From Dryas octopetala (Eukaryota > Streptophyta > Magnoliopsida > Rosales > Rosaceae): DNA of 64,000 bases. Each line of letters begins with the position of its first letter. Positions within the stretch are counted from its first letter, which is position 1. Both the position numbers and the translations under genes were made by a program. The stretch is from positions 8,663,271 to 8,727,270 of the forward strand of contig OY992834.1 in NCBI GenBank assembly GCA_963921425.1. The letters are read 5' to 3'. Positions 13,038 to 25,189 of the stretch are shown here, in pieces. The notes under the pieces are model-generated. The model searched no databases and was not told the DNA's origin. It saw only the letters and a program-made list of their open reading frames with translations.

Positions 13038-15426
13038 TCAAAAACCTCCCTTCTCAAGACCAAGGTGCTCGCTACAGAAACTTGAAGGCACAACTGAGAG
13101 CTGCAATCGCCCTGTCCATTCCTCGCCTGGCTTCAAGATGATGGGTTTCTCAATTGCTGCCCCATCCACACAAAGCATCTGTTTGTACTCCTCGTCGCCA
13201 AAATCAACCATAGATTTTGATTTCTTCTCCCACGGGTTCCAAACAACTGTCCATGGGGAAATACAATTGAAAATAGAAAGCCAAGTATTACAATATCATA
13301 TATCTTGGAAGGCAATAAAACAGATTTATGCATCTACTCATCTTTATGTTCAACCATGTCAATGCTGTATGTACTTTTAGCCTAAGCTCATCCCTTTTGC
13401 ACAGAAGAAATTAAGACTCGTATATAAAAGCTCAACAGTCAATTTCTTTCACTGTTACTAGTTGGCAAAACAACTTTGAAAAGCTCACTTTCCTTATATA
13501 TAAGAAATTTATAAAATAAGAAAATGTTAAATTTATGCCAGCTTACCAACATCTGGTAGTCCTTCCTTTCTGATTACATATGTCCTCTTTTTTTCATGAT
13601 CAAGGATTGCAACTACATTTGGTGAACTTAGATAAAGTCGATCAACCTGCAGAGAGAAAAATTGTATCTATAAGCCAAAGCCTCTAAATTTTCCATTGCT
13701 CTACATTTATTCTCCAAGAAAATATTGACCCCATTAACCAACTCTAGGGCCTTCCTACTATACAAGTAAAAACCATCCATTTCATATAAGAAAAGTAAAC
13801 AAAATTTACCTCAGATTCAAAAGTTATGGCATCTCCTTGTTCTGTAAAACGCTCTCTTTGACAAAGGTTGTCAAAGTAGTCAAGTGTCTCCAGCCCTTCT
13901 ATCCTCACCTCACTAAGGACACAAGTCATTTTCACATAAATAAATACGAATCACATGTCTATAATGGAAGCACTTGTGCAAGAATCGGAAGGCAGATGAT
14001 TCTGAATTCAACCAATAGTACCCTGTACCTTATATCAGAAACCAAAAAATAAGTGTGGTAGGCAAAAGAAAAACTAAACGGCTTGCCATTGACATTCCTA
14101 ACTCGCGATATAAGGGCCAGATCTCCATTTGTTGCAAGAGACACCCTAAGACGAAACTCAAAACTGAAAAGGGAGGGAAAACATGAAAAGTTAATCTGGG
14201 TCTGTTAGCAGCATACTATTGCTTTTCAAATAGATAGAAAAAGAATATATAAAAAATAAAAAAAAGAGTTACTTGTACCCATTTTATCTAAGGAAACAGC
14301 ATCCAGGCTCATACCTACGGGGCCAACACTTCAGGTCGTCTTCAGATGGTTTAAGTAGTAGATCAATGAAGGATTTTCCATGGGAATCATTTGGGGGAGG
14401 CAGTGGAGGATTATCATCAATTGCCCAGACCTTGTTCCTTGCAAAACCATGCTGCTCTAGTGATCCACAGTTCCCAAACTTCAGAAGCATTAAACTAAAA
14501 AGCATCAGTTGGAGTTTTTTTTTTTTAATGGTAGTTTTGTATAGAAGAATAATTAATAATACCTGTGGGAAACAAATTGGAATCCCTCCTCGCATTGCTT
14601 TTGGGGGCTTGAAGATTGCCTATGATTGATGTAAACATAAGTTAAAAAAGAAGTATCTCTAGTGGGTAAGATAAGTTTTCAACTATTATAGTCACTATGA
14701 AAATGCAATTAAATCTCTTGTATCAGGGCATAGTGTTGCATAAAACAGAAAACGCAGTTAAAACTTAAAAATCTGCACCAATGCGAAGTCAGATTACAAC
14801 CTCATTCTTCAACTAACAACTAGAACAGATTGGATGAAAGCTGCTACTAACACATATTTCGTGATTACTTATCTAAATAATTAGACAAACAAATTTTTGT
14901 TCAATGGTCTCTCATGTACTAATACAACTCTAAAATGTGGAACAACATTCATGCCACACATGATAAATGATTATATAGTGATGGAAGCTCAAAATTAATT
15001 GTTTTTAGCTACAAAAGCCACAAAACTGTAAAAAATGGGGATGCAAAATTATACCTTACTACTAGTGAATAGGAGTTCTTCCCCGTGCTCATTCCTCCAT
15101 GAAGTGACCTGTCCTCCATGCAAGCTAACCTATATCATCAGAAGAAAAATCATTAATCCCAAGCACATTAAACACCCCAATTTCACAGAAACCAAACATG
15201 GTAATTGGTATACGAGCATAAGTTCTCCCATTATGAATTAACAATTTAAGGATAATTCTAAATTCAATGTTTACAAAAAGAACCAACTCAAAAGGGGAAA
15301 GGAAGAGATTCTCACCCGAGCTGAAGCCCCTTGTGGGTTCTGAAGCACTACTTGTTGGACCCCATTCCAGTCCTTTGTAATCTCAATTGCTGCCCTATAA
15401 TCCCATTCAGCTGCTGATTGCCCCAT
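13038..15426 (-). CDS. Putative glucose-6-phosphate 1-epimerase (aldose-1-epimerase fold)
   Basis: Eight exons on the minus strand: 15316-15426, 15055-15129, 14563-14619, 14315-14478, 14029-14163, 13810-13912, 13547-13646 and 13038-13246. They join in frame with GT-AG borders to 317 residues, close to the usual length of the plant family. Diagnostic stretches are VSLHGGQVTSWRNEHGEELL, GGIPICFPQ followed by FGNCGSLEQHGFARN (H91), AYHTYFLVSDI (H172), DYFDN, VVWNPWEKK and KPGEEWTG near the C-terminus. The two histidines and the late acidic residue correspond to the catalytic set of galactose mutarotase-like epimerases. Relatives interconvert alpha and beta anomers of hexose 6-phosphates, probably in the cytosol, since no targeting peptide is visible. 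The exact plant substrate is inference. Confidence 0.92.
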
Positions 15427-16560
15427 TTTGAAAAAACAAACAGAGCTCTACTATCTCAATAAGACAAACACCTACGGCCTTCCAAGCTCTAACCAAACCT
15501 CTTTAAAACAAAGGACACCGACAGTGATGGATTAAAAGGAAAACAAGTCACACTGAGACAGTTAAAGAGCTAAACTTGACCAAACACCTATATCTTGTGA
15601 AAAAGATGTGATCTTGTGAATTGAAAGAGAAAACTCAGCTACCAATTTCCTAATCTCTATCTACCATTATCCCTCAGATCTAGAAAACCCGACTTCTAGA
15701 TAACCCCAAAATGCTAATGCCTGTGAAAATGGCATTGAACCCGGAAAGTCCAATTCCAGAAAACCCAAAAGGTGAGATTTGGCAGCTGCACAAAAACCTC
15801 CAACACCTACCTAAAACTCATAAAAGAAGTCACCAGACGTTTGTCATATTTCAGCAGAAGAAGACAATCATTTTAATCTAGAAGAAAAGGTTAAAATCAA
15901 AATTTGTATTCCTGACTTGGTTGGATTCTTTTTCTTTTCCCCCAGGTTAAAACATGTTTATCAAACGAATAAAACCCAATTCTCTACTGTAACATCCCTT
16001 TTTCAAAAACCCATCAAAGGAAAAAAGAAAAAAGAACTCAATTCTATCCAGAAAGAACTTTATCTGTAATTACTCTAACTACCTTATAAGTCTTAAGTTC
16101 TAATAAAAACCACCAAAAAGTAGAAAAAGTAAGCTCCTAAAAGTCAGAAATTTTCAGACACAACATCTCAATTGAACCAAAAGACTCAAACTTACAATAT
16201 AAACAATGCCCACTCGATACCTTGAAAGAACACCAAAGTTGAGTAAATGTTTAAGTGTTAAAGCAACCCTTTTTCCTAGGAAGCATTCAGTGTTTCGAAT
16301 TTGCTATTAATTATGGAAACTAATGCTAGCTTAAAGGAACCCAAAAGAACAAAAACATATAAAACAAAGGTGTAGCCTGTAGGGGGCAAGGTCGTGGAAG
16401 CATGAGAAGAAGTGAATGAAAATAGGGAATGTGTATGATGATAAGGAGGAAAAAAATGGTCTTTGTTCTCGTGTTGCTGTTGCAGAGATCTAGGACGTGG
16501 AGATACGAGAAGACTGAGAAGTACATGAAGGCTGTGCAAGCGGTCAAAATTTAAAATATG
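15427..16560. other. 5' flank of the epimerase-like gene
   Basis: CT-rich minus-strand sequence around 16250-16540 could be a non-coding first exon of the epimerase-like gene, but I cannot fix splice sites. The overlapping minus frames at 16276-16547 have no known domain. Confidence 0.4.
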
Positions 16561-16802
16561 GGAATTTTGAGATTGAGACTATTCAGTTTTAAAAAATGTT
16601 AATTTATGACTTATGAGTATGAGTGTATGACTATGAGAGCCATCCATTAGACTTCCCCAACCAGCCAACCTCACAACATTTTTTTATGCTGCTACCAACT
16701 TTGAACATGAACTATAAGTGAGATTATACAGCTTTGTCTCCTCCTAGGTTTATTCTGGGCTGTAGATTTTTTATGGCCAATGATTTGGATATCAATTTGG
16801 CT
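16561..16802 (+). repeat. Direct repeat, copy 1
   Basis: This segment recurs at 17203-17424. Shared landmarks in order are TTTTGAGATT, GAGAGCCATCCATTAGACTT, ATGCTGCTACCAACTTTGAA, TTATACAGCTT, CTCCTAGGT and GGATATCAATTTGGCT. No coding sense is seen. Confidence 0.75.
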
Positions 16803-17202
16803 GTTTTATCTAAATTTTCATTCGAAAAATGGAACCTTTTGTGTGAGGGTAAAATGAAAAATTCATGTCCATAGTCTTATCTAAGTCTCGTGAGTCGTGA
16901 ATATGTCCCAATTTTGACCCAATTTTGTTCATGTCTTGTTTTAGATTTCAAAAAATAGAACAAGTTTTGGTAATATCAACTGCATCTAATTCATGTAAGG
17001 TTTTGAGCTTGAATTATCCATTTTGTTCCCACGCCAAATTTTTGGATGAAAATTTAGATGAAATCTTAAGAAATTGACTCAAAATAACCTATTTTAAAAA
17101 GTTTAATGCATTAATTTACTAAATTTTTAACTTAAGAAGTAATTTAATACACAGTTTTTAGTTGAAGGAGTAAAATGGCTATTAAACCAAATTCAAAATA
17201 AG

Positions 17203-17424
17203 AGAATTTTGAGATTAAGCCTATTCAGCTTTAAAAATGTTAATTTATGAATGAGACTATGAGAGCCATCCATTAGACTTCACCAACCTCTCAACATTTT
17301 TTTTTATGCTGCTACCAACTTTGAATATGAGATATAAGTGTGATTATACAGCTTGTGTCCTCCTAGGTCTATTGTGGGCTTGTTGATTTGATATATGGCC
17401 AATGATTTGGATATCAATTTGGCT
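17203..17424 (+). repeat. Direct repeat, copy 2
   Basis: Second copy of 16561-16802, about 640 bp downstream in the same orientation, shortened by small deletions. The pair marks a local segmental duplication. Confidence 0.75.
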
Positions 17425-17799
17425 TATTGAGGTAGTAATAGTAGCACAAGGCCAATAAATTAGGTGGTAGTAGTGGTAACTTACAGAATGATTTTTGTCA
17501 ATATATTATATTGGTAGAGTGTAGACTATGAGATATACTAATAATGGCTTCACTAGGAATTACCTTTGAATCGAAGTTTCACTCTTTCTTGTGCCAATAA
17601 GATGAACAATTCTTTGACATGTATTTCAAACAATAAGATAATTGTTATCTAGTATTGATGACATTAAGTCAATTGGATGAAGGTAGGTCCTAAGTTCTTT
17701 GTACTCCTTGTAAGCAAAGGACAAGGATAAATTCTTTTTTTGGTTACAAAGATCAATTTTTAATGATAATAAAATATTAACTAATCTAATTAATTAAAG

Positions 17800-17982
17800 G
17801 CTTATTTGGGAGTGCTTTTGTAGAAAGTTTTTTTGCTCAATAATGCTTTTATTGAGATTACTTTTGTTAGAAGCATATTAGTATACTTGGAAGTACTTCT
17901 TGAATAATTCAAAACCACTATTTAAATTTTTTATTAAACACAAATAAAAGTGTTTTTACTAAAAGTATTGCCAAACAAACCC
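17800..17982. mobile_element. Small MITE-like element
   Basis: The left end GGCTTATTTGGGAGTGCTTT and the reverse strand of the right end AGGGTTTGTTTGGCAATACT form an imperfect inverted repeat with the TTTGGxxxTGCTTTT-like ends common in plant MITEs. The interior is AT-rich. Exact borders and target duplication are unclear. Confidence 0.45.
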
Positions 17983-19300
17983 TACATCCCTTTACGATGT
18001 AGCAAAAACTTAAATAGTTCATATTGTTTGTTACATGAACTCTTCAATAAGAGTATAGTCACCAAAACCTATTTTCAAAGTTTAATTTACAAAATAATGG
18101 TGCCAAAAAGAATTACCAAATATTGTGGTAACTGGTAAGTGAGATACCAATGGCTGACCTTTCGACTTGACCTTTCATAAGCGGGTGTCATAATAAAGGT
18201 TTAAACAAGTGATATTCAAAATGAGCTCAAATATTGTTTAGAAATATGGTCCCTAACATTATTATTACCTTTTTACTGTGATTCAAAAATATAGCATATG
18301 GCATTGTTTAATTAGCAAACATTATAATTTTAGCTCTTAAATTAATTTTTGTCTTTTTGTAGATGATTGGTAACTTCAGCAATTGTGAACTCTAATTAAA
18401 TACTTGGGCAAAATTTAAAGTATTTGTCGAATAAAGAGACAATATATAATCTGTTAAATGAGATCTCGTTAGAAAAGTGAATGCCCCAGGCCTAAAAATT
18501 TTATTTTGAAATAGTTGAATCATAGTGTGAACCGCATCTCTAGTAGATATAACAATCATATTTATTCGATATGTGGTCAATAATGTATTGAGTTGTCCAA
18601 ATGACATGTCAATATCCTACTTATTAAAATAAATGAGGGACAATATGGGTCTATACTAACACTGCTATATTATTTGATGCGCAAATTTGTAACATTATTC
18701 CTTATTATTTTTTTCACATTTTTTATTTGTTAATTACTTACTTGAAAGAGTCTAGGGCTGATGGGCCCTAGTTTAAAAGGTAAAAAGATGGTTCTAGGAC
18801 AACATTCGGCGCAGACATGCAACGTGTGTTTTGAAGAGAGACATGGACTTTGAAGTTTGAACATGTGCATTGAAGAGGGTCAAGTCTAAAGTCAGGGACT
18901 CGAGACTGTTTAGAACTCAATGATAAACTTCCAAGGTTAAGAGTATGGTCAGCAACTCACACTTTCCCATTAAGTTTTAGAGTAGTTTATCAAACATTTG
19001 GCTTGGATTAAAGAAGTGTAGAAAGTTAAGATATGTCAAAGTATTTGAGGAGGGAATTATCATGAGTTTTCTCGTCATTTTACCACAGAATGTAGCAAAA
19101 GATGTTAATTCAAAAGGTATTAGTAGGTCTTGGCTAGTTTTACCAAAAATGGAAAAGAAAAGAAAAGAAAATCAGGAATTCAAGTAACTGGTAAAAGGAA
19201 AACATGTCTCCTCATTCATATATTGTTGCACAGTCACCACAGCACTGGTAACTAAATTTACACAACACCAAGAAGTCCAAGACACATGACAAAGTTGTTC
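17983..19300. other. Intergenic stretch
   Basis: AT-rich sequence in which I recognise no gene, RNA or clear repeat. The 3' untranslated region of the bZIP gene probably begins after about 19300. Confidence 0.5.
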
Positions 19301-19578
19301 TACTCTAAAAATCTCTACACTCTTCAATGTACATCACCTTTCAGCGGCCATTTCCAGCACCTCTGAAGTCTGACTTCTATTTTTTCTTTCTAAAAAGGCC
19401 ATTAATGCTACCATAAGATAATTAACCACAAAGTAAAAATTAGAGCCTCAGGTTTCACCGCGATACCAATCCTGTTAAGCTGTCACACTCTCTCCTGCTT
19501 ATTGTTAGCGGTAATTTTGGGCTTGTAATATGCCAAAACTACATAATTAAGGGGACTGCACAAATGCCGGTCCATTGA

Positions 19579-22500
19579 TCAGCCAGCAGCAACCGCATCA
19601 GCCCTCGGACTCGTGTCCAGGAGTTGATGCAGCTTAGCCCCTGAGTTTTTCTCATACATGTCACCCTCTTCGTCAGCATCCCTGGCAATGGAACCAGAGT
19701 TGTTAACCCTTGACAGTAGGTTCTCCGTACTAATAGGTTGGACCCTCTTGTCGTCAATGCTCAAGATAATCTCTTCCATTCGTCCTACCCGTGCACTTTT
19801 CAGTTTCTCCTGGTATGTCGAACAACAAATTAGCACAAGAATAACATACATTGAAATGCAACAGTCTCGGAGGAATGAAATAATTCTGGAGTAGCATGTG
19901 GATGTACCATTAGTGTAGCATTTTCTAGCCTCAGTGTATCAGAATTTTCTGTTAATCGATGTATTTCAGATTTAAGTGTCTCATTCTCAGCAGATAAGGA
20001 CTCGACTTTTCGTGCAAGTTCTTCAGTCTCAGCCTGGACGAAAGAACCTAGAGTGTTAGCTTCATATCCCCAAATAAAGAACTTTCTGCAAAAATTAATA
20101 TTAAGAACATGGCAGTTTCACAACTTCCATACCTGTTTCCTCAACCTGGACCTTCTGGCAGATTCACGATTAGACTGTTTCCTCCTCTCCCGTTTTAGCT
20201 CCCGTTCACTCTGTGAAACATAATCAAACCACCAGAATCTACATTCAGTTAAGCAAATCTTGGATGGAGTTTGCAAAACAGATATGCATCTAACAACCAC
20301 AGAGTAACATTTGCAGACCATACATGTAACCAGGTTTCTGGAGGCAAAACTGTACAGGGTTGTGGACCACTAGTAGGGCTTGCCTTAGAGTTCAAGTTAG
20401 GTGCGTTCTTGATTTCCAACGCTGCGGTCATGCCAGGAGAAACTGCTGGTCCAACCAATTTTCCTCGGACACCAGCAGCAGCAACAGTTGCACCGAACAC
20501 CTTACCAGAAGCCACATGTACCTCCTTTGCAGAAATTGGACTGTTCTGCATCTCGGTCTTCCCATCTCCAGCTATTGGAACAAATATTGAGCAAACATAT
20601 GTGTCAGAACATGATTTTAGTCAAACAACTTAAGCTTTTATCCACCAACCAACATGAATAATCATATATGAAATTATAGCAAGATCTATTAATTTGACCA
20701 ACCAACAATGTGTGTAGAGTGCAAATCTAATGCATTGCAAGAGACCAGTATTATCAAAGGCACCATCCATACATTTGCCTAAACCATGTACAAGATGGGA
20801 TGAGAGAATAGCTACTAAAAAGGAAGAGATTGCAGGCTAACTCTATTGTTCATCAAGATGTAACACTTGGCGAAGAACAGAGTCATACCAGTGGCTGGTG
20901 TTCCCTCACGACTTCTTTTTCTTCTGGTTTGATTTGCCTGGACATAAAATGTGCAGATATTGCAATTTAAGTTCACTATAAGCCGGCATAATACATACAA
21001 GTTCAAATCAAATAAAAAAATTAAAAGCATAGCAGAAATATGCTACATGCAAAGGAAGAAGTCCTCACCCCAGAAGTATTCCCATCACTTCCATCGGTAG
21101 TACCTTCTGTCCCTGAACTGTTTACATGGTCATAAAATAGCAAAATTAGCCAAGAAACAATAAATTTACTAGGAAGAACCACTCTAGTGGTCGAATTTTG
21201 TAGATACATGGGAGCAAAAGGAGAATTCCAATCTACCAGAGTATCAGATTGGTCCACTAGGAGGTACAGCCTAATCTAAAAGTGGGGGAAATAAGGAAGA
21301 AAGATAAAAAAATTGGTTTACAAACCTCTGGGAGAGACTACGTTCAGCCCCACCTTCAGCGTTTTCAACACTACCATTGCCTATTGACATTGCAAGCGCA
21401 TCAAATCCTTTCAACTTTTTCATTAACCCTTGATCTGAATTGCCAGATGACTTTGTAGGTGCTTCCATATTCAAATCCTTTGCAGCCTGCAATATCACAC
21501 CATAACAAATTCACATAAGATGATGATTGTGTATACAGGTACAATGGATAAAAGCAAATCATGAGCTGAAAACTTCACTTACAGCAGGTGATGGTGGAAC
21601 CCCTTGACCATGTGATCCCTACATCAGCAAAAACAATTCATCATCTATGTGAGAAAATCCCATTCTTGTAACCATTCTGAGTTCTATAAAACAGGGACAA
21701 AAGGAAGGGGGGGCGGGGGGGGGGGGGGGGGGGGTGTTTAATGGGGGAATAAACAGGGGTGGACAACCACTTGTCATAAAGAAATGGGAAAGCTCGTTGC
21801 TTAAGCATGGGGTAATCAACAGCAATTGAGATGTCCACCAAGTCCTAGTATAAATGTATTCACATAACAGTAAAAGAACACGGGGCAAATACACTCTATA
21901 GCCTCCGCTTTCAAGAGGTATAGCCTCTCAACTCAAATTGTGGACACTTGAAAAATCTAATCAATCACTCTCCAAATTAGAAAGCAAACAGAAACTCTTA
22001 CGAAAAATGTGGGATCTTCACAGAAAATGATGAGATCTTAAACTTACAAGAGGAACTGCCGGATGTGCATAAACGCTTCCATGTGAGTAGATTGCTCCAT
22101 AAGGTGCCCCATACGGTGGCATCATAGGCTGAAATAATCAACTAGTTAACAACTCATCACACTTTACAGTATACTGAAGTTATTCAAGCATGCGTAGGCA
22201 AATTGCAAACTTAAATTGAATGCTTAAACTGTTTTTATGCATGAGGCAGTACCTGTGGTGGACCCCACATATAGGGAGGAGGAGCACGGCCAGAAGCCAC
22301 AGCTGAGTTGTAATATGGGGGGAGAGCAACTCTGGGACCATAATAAGCCTGAAGGTATAAAATATTAGCAAGAATCAGTTCATATGAAAAACCACAATAT
22401 GAATCCACTAAAAGTTGTTTGAGCAAAAATGGAAAAGAAATTGGTACCTGCATGGCTGCCCAATCAGGATAGACATGACCATTGGTCTGATTGGAATGAT

Positions 22501-22786
22501 TTGTCTGATCCTGTCAATGCAAAAGGATCAAGAAATAGTTAGACACACACTCCAATAGTAAATCACCAAGAATGATGAAATTGATATATCTACATAGACA
22601 ACTAGCCTAAGACTCTTTTGTCGCTCTAAAATTCAGAACTTTGTAACTCAAACAGAAAAATACTGGTTCATTTGATGTCTCGGACATTTAGTTTCAATAA
22701 CAGAAAAATAATGTATCTCAGCTTACCGCTCTCGGAGGTGAAGACTTTTCAGATTTAACAGATTTTCCCTCAACATCTTTGCCCAT
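19579..22786 (-). CDS. GBF1: G-box-binding factor, group G bZIP transcription factor
   Basis: Twelve minus-strand exons: 22727-22786, 22448-22510, 22253-22348, 22048-22128, 21583-21618, 21326-21486, 21069-21117, 20889-20937, 20324-20571, 20133-20210, 19908-20033 and 19579-19809. They join in frame to 425 residues. The N-terminal ~100 residues are the proline-rich MFMR region typical of GBFs (DWAAMQAYYG, PPPYMWGPPQPMMPPYG). Exon 10 holds most of the basic region, with N295 and R303 in the N-x7-R pattern that contacts ACGT DNA. Exon 11 gives the zipper, with leucines at 313, 320, 327, 334, 341 and 348. GBFs are nuclear dimers binding CACGTG in light-responsive promoters. The order MFMR-bZIP is group G; the choice of GBF1 over paralogues is by likeness only. 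Confidence 0.93.
21707..21734 (+). repeat. Poly-G tract in GBF intron 4
   Basis: A run of G interrupted once by C, including 20 consecutive G. It lies in the intron between exons 4 and 5, so the transcript carries poly-C and the template strand poly-G. Such a tract can form a G-quadruplex and is hard to sequence, so its length is uncertain. Confidence 0.85.
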
Positions 22787-24850
22787 GGATAAACTCTATG
22801 ACTTATTCAAAGATAATGTGAGGAAATGTTTTGAGCTTCCTTGATTAGAGAATCACTCCTTTGATCCCTTATATTGACTGTCCAGACTCCACACTGCATC
22901 AATAGTAGTCATGTCAGGCTGTAATTGACGGAAAGAAAATTTGCAAGCCTTACAAAGCACAGCACATAAAATGTAGAGCCAATATCAATCCAACCACTGA
23001 TATTAAAACATCATGAAACTTGTCTCAATAATCTTAGAATTGCAGGGAATATTGAAACAACCCGCTATGCTACTTAATTAAATGAAATCCTTCAGTTATT
23101 TTCATATACATTTCCTAAATTAGCTGACCTACAGGCAACAGTATGACCCAAAGATGCCACATTTAACTTAATAATAGGCTCCCTATAACTTAGGTAGATG
23201 TTCAAGATAAAAATCGATTTAGAAATTTTCGGTAATAAGCTTATAGATTACAGGCTTAAAAAGATGAGCTTCGTTGCTTGATCATTCTTCAACAACCTAT
23301 ATTGTACCCGTGTCTTGCATAGAACAAATTAGTATACATCTACCACTCTTAACTCTCAAGTTTAAGTTGAAGCAACCTTTCTATTGGGGAGAATTAAAAC
23401 AAGCCAAAATTAATATGCTCTGTCAGGAAACATAAGACTGATGAGTCAACTCAGCTCGAGAAACAAATGCCATCAATACCACAACAATAAAAAACCCACA
23501 AGTTTGGGGAACAATGGATAGGCATACAGGTTAATTTAATGGAAATGATAAATTTCTATGACATTGAATACATGTCTGCCAAATTAGAAATAAAATGGTG
23601 GAAACCTAGAAAAAAGGGATATCATATATTTTTTTGTGTAAATAAAAAGATTGATTGGAGACAGTGCTGAATACTTCACAGTTGAACAGGAATTGAGATT
23701 TTGCATATTTACCAAATTTTAGAGTAGCATAGCGTTTATGTAAGTGTTCAACTGTTCATCAATTTTTTTTTTTTTTAAATAAAAACTCAAGGAGACAAGG
23801 AAAAGAACAATTTTAACTTATAGCATACAAATTCATGGCTTTTTTTATCTTTTGATATTATTCAAGGGTAAATTGTATACGCCTCCAAATCTCTTTCCCC
23901 AGAAACCAAAACTTCAAAACAAAAAGACGATCTAATTGTTTAAACAAAAAAACCTAAATACATAAATAAACAATAAAAAGGGGGCAACAACGTCTTTCCA
24001 CCAACTCACGTGAAAAGAAGATAATGATAGATGGCATCACCAAATCTATCACAAAGACACAAAGGATGATCTATAGATCTAGATGACAAAAATACCCTCA
24101 ACGCAAACTTAAGGCGAAAATAACGTTTTTTTTATTTATTGGCTTTTCATTAGTGCTAAACTGCTAATCTTACAGTAATTATTTTCTATTTTTGAAATTA
24201 TTTCTTCTTTGTTTGTGCTACTGAAACTGCAGAATTGGAACAGAAAATATAATGGTAATGCAAATAGACACCAAAATTAGATGAGAAAACAAGTGGACCA
24301 CGCAAATCAATCAATCAAATCACATATTCCAGCATCAAACAAGAGAAACCGTCGAGATCAAGGTCTGCTTTCACTGTAATCCTCTGTTTGGTTGCTGAGA
24401 AAACCAGCGAAAAAGATAATCTTAAACATGTTGCAGTTACTATGAGACTAATAACAAGTTCAGTCACTAAGAAAACGCCTACAAAAATCCATGCTTTCAA
24501 TTTCCTTCATCTCCCTGCATTTTCTCACCAACAACCGGCCATAACGGCATCAAGCTCTTTTCCTTAGTTTATCCATTTTCTCAGCAACCAAACAGAGACT
24601 TAGGTAGAATTCAAAACGAAAAAAACAACTGGCGCTCCAAATTTAACGTACCTTGAACTCTCAAATCCAAATCTCCACGTCCTCACGAGCAAAACCCAAA
24701 CTAACAAGCAAAATAAAACCACAAAATTCGCTAAGAAATTCCTCAAGAAGCTTCAACTATCTTCAATGGCTTCACAGCCTCTGCATTTCGTCTCTCTGAA
24801 ACATCGAGAAAAGAGAGCTTCTTTTCTAAGTATCACACATGAAAGAAAAC
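22787..24850 (-). promoter_or_regulatory. GBF gene leader with probable 1.76-kb leader intron
   Basis: On the minus strand a donor TCAAG/GTACG lies at 24652/24651 and an acceptor GATGCAG/TGTGG at 22894/22893. Together they predict a non-coding exon from about 24840 to 24652, an intron 22894-24651 and a second leader exon 22787-22893. The first leader exon is T- and CT-rich. The intron holds no exon-like frame. A 22-nt inverted repeat lies near its 5' end (24382-24403 and 24576-24597). Confidence 0.55.
24382..24597. repeat. 22-nt perfect inverted repeat in the GBF leader intron
   Basis: The arms at 24382-24403 and 24576-24597 are exact reverse complements containing TTTGGTTGCTGAGAAAA, separated by 172 bp. 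The copy in gene sense is the one at 24576-24597, about 55 nt after the predicted donor. Confidence 0.85.

Positions 24851-24852
<2 letters not shown>

Positions 24853-24892
<40 letters not shown>
24853..24892 (+). repeat. (AG)20 microsatellite at the GBF leader
   Basis: Forty bases of uninterrupted AG, read as (CT)n in the minus-strand transcript, near the expected start of transcription. CT microsatellites are typical of plant core promoters and leaders. Confidence 0.95.
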
Positions 24893-24894
<2 letters not shown>

Positions 24895-24958
24895 GAGGGT
24901 GGTGGAGAAGAAACAAGAGGAAGAAGAAGAGCGCCAAGGCAACGGCCACGTCACCACA

Positions 24959-24964
24959 CACGTG
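24959..24964. promoter_or_regulatory. G-box CACGTG
   Basis: A G-box in the context ACACGTGT lies upstream of the minus-strand GBF gene, just beyond the CT microsatellite, with a further ACGT core (GGCCACGTCA) about 10 bp away. It is the recognition sequence of the GBF family itself. Confidence 0.7.
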
Positions 24965-25090
24965 TCGTATGTCTAACAGGATTGTACACGGTACGCACCG
25001 TATATACGAGGGTGCTCTGGTGGTTGTTGAGCTGGCCCGTCGATATTCGCGCTGGCCATTTTTATTTATTCCAACGTCACCTCCACCGTC

Positions 25091-25096
25091 CACGTG
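25091..25096. promoter_or_regulatory. G-box CACGTG
   Basis: Second G-box (TCCACGTGTT) of the GBF upstream region, about 130 bp from the first. TGACGTGG near 25152 adds another ACGT core. Confidence 0.65.
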
Positions 25097-25189
25097 TTCG
25101 ATGGCGAGTCGATCTACGCGTCCCCAGTTTGGGGTCCAACCTGTTCCACCCGTCATGTGGCTGACGTGGTTCTTCTCATTAAATTAAAA

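Noticed and set aside
16276-16547. Two overlapping minus-strand frames, one with a hydrophobic stretch
   Set aside because: No known domain and no splice connection that I can support; the sequence looks like a CT-rich leader.
24766-25164. Frames of 132 and 107 residues over the AG microsatellite
   Set aside because: They are low-complexity translations across promoter and leader sequence of the GBF gene.
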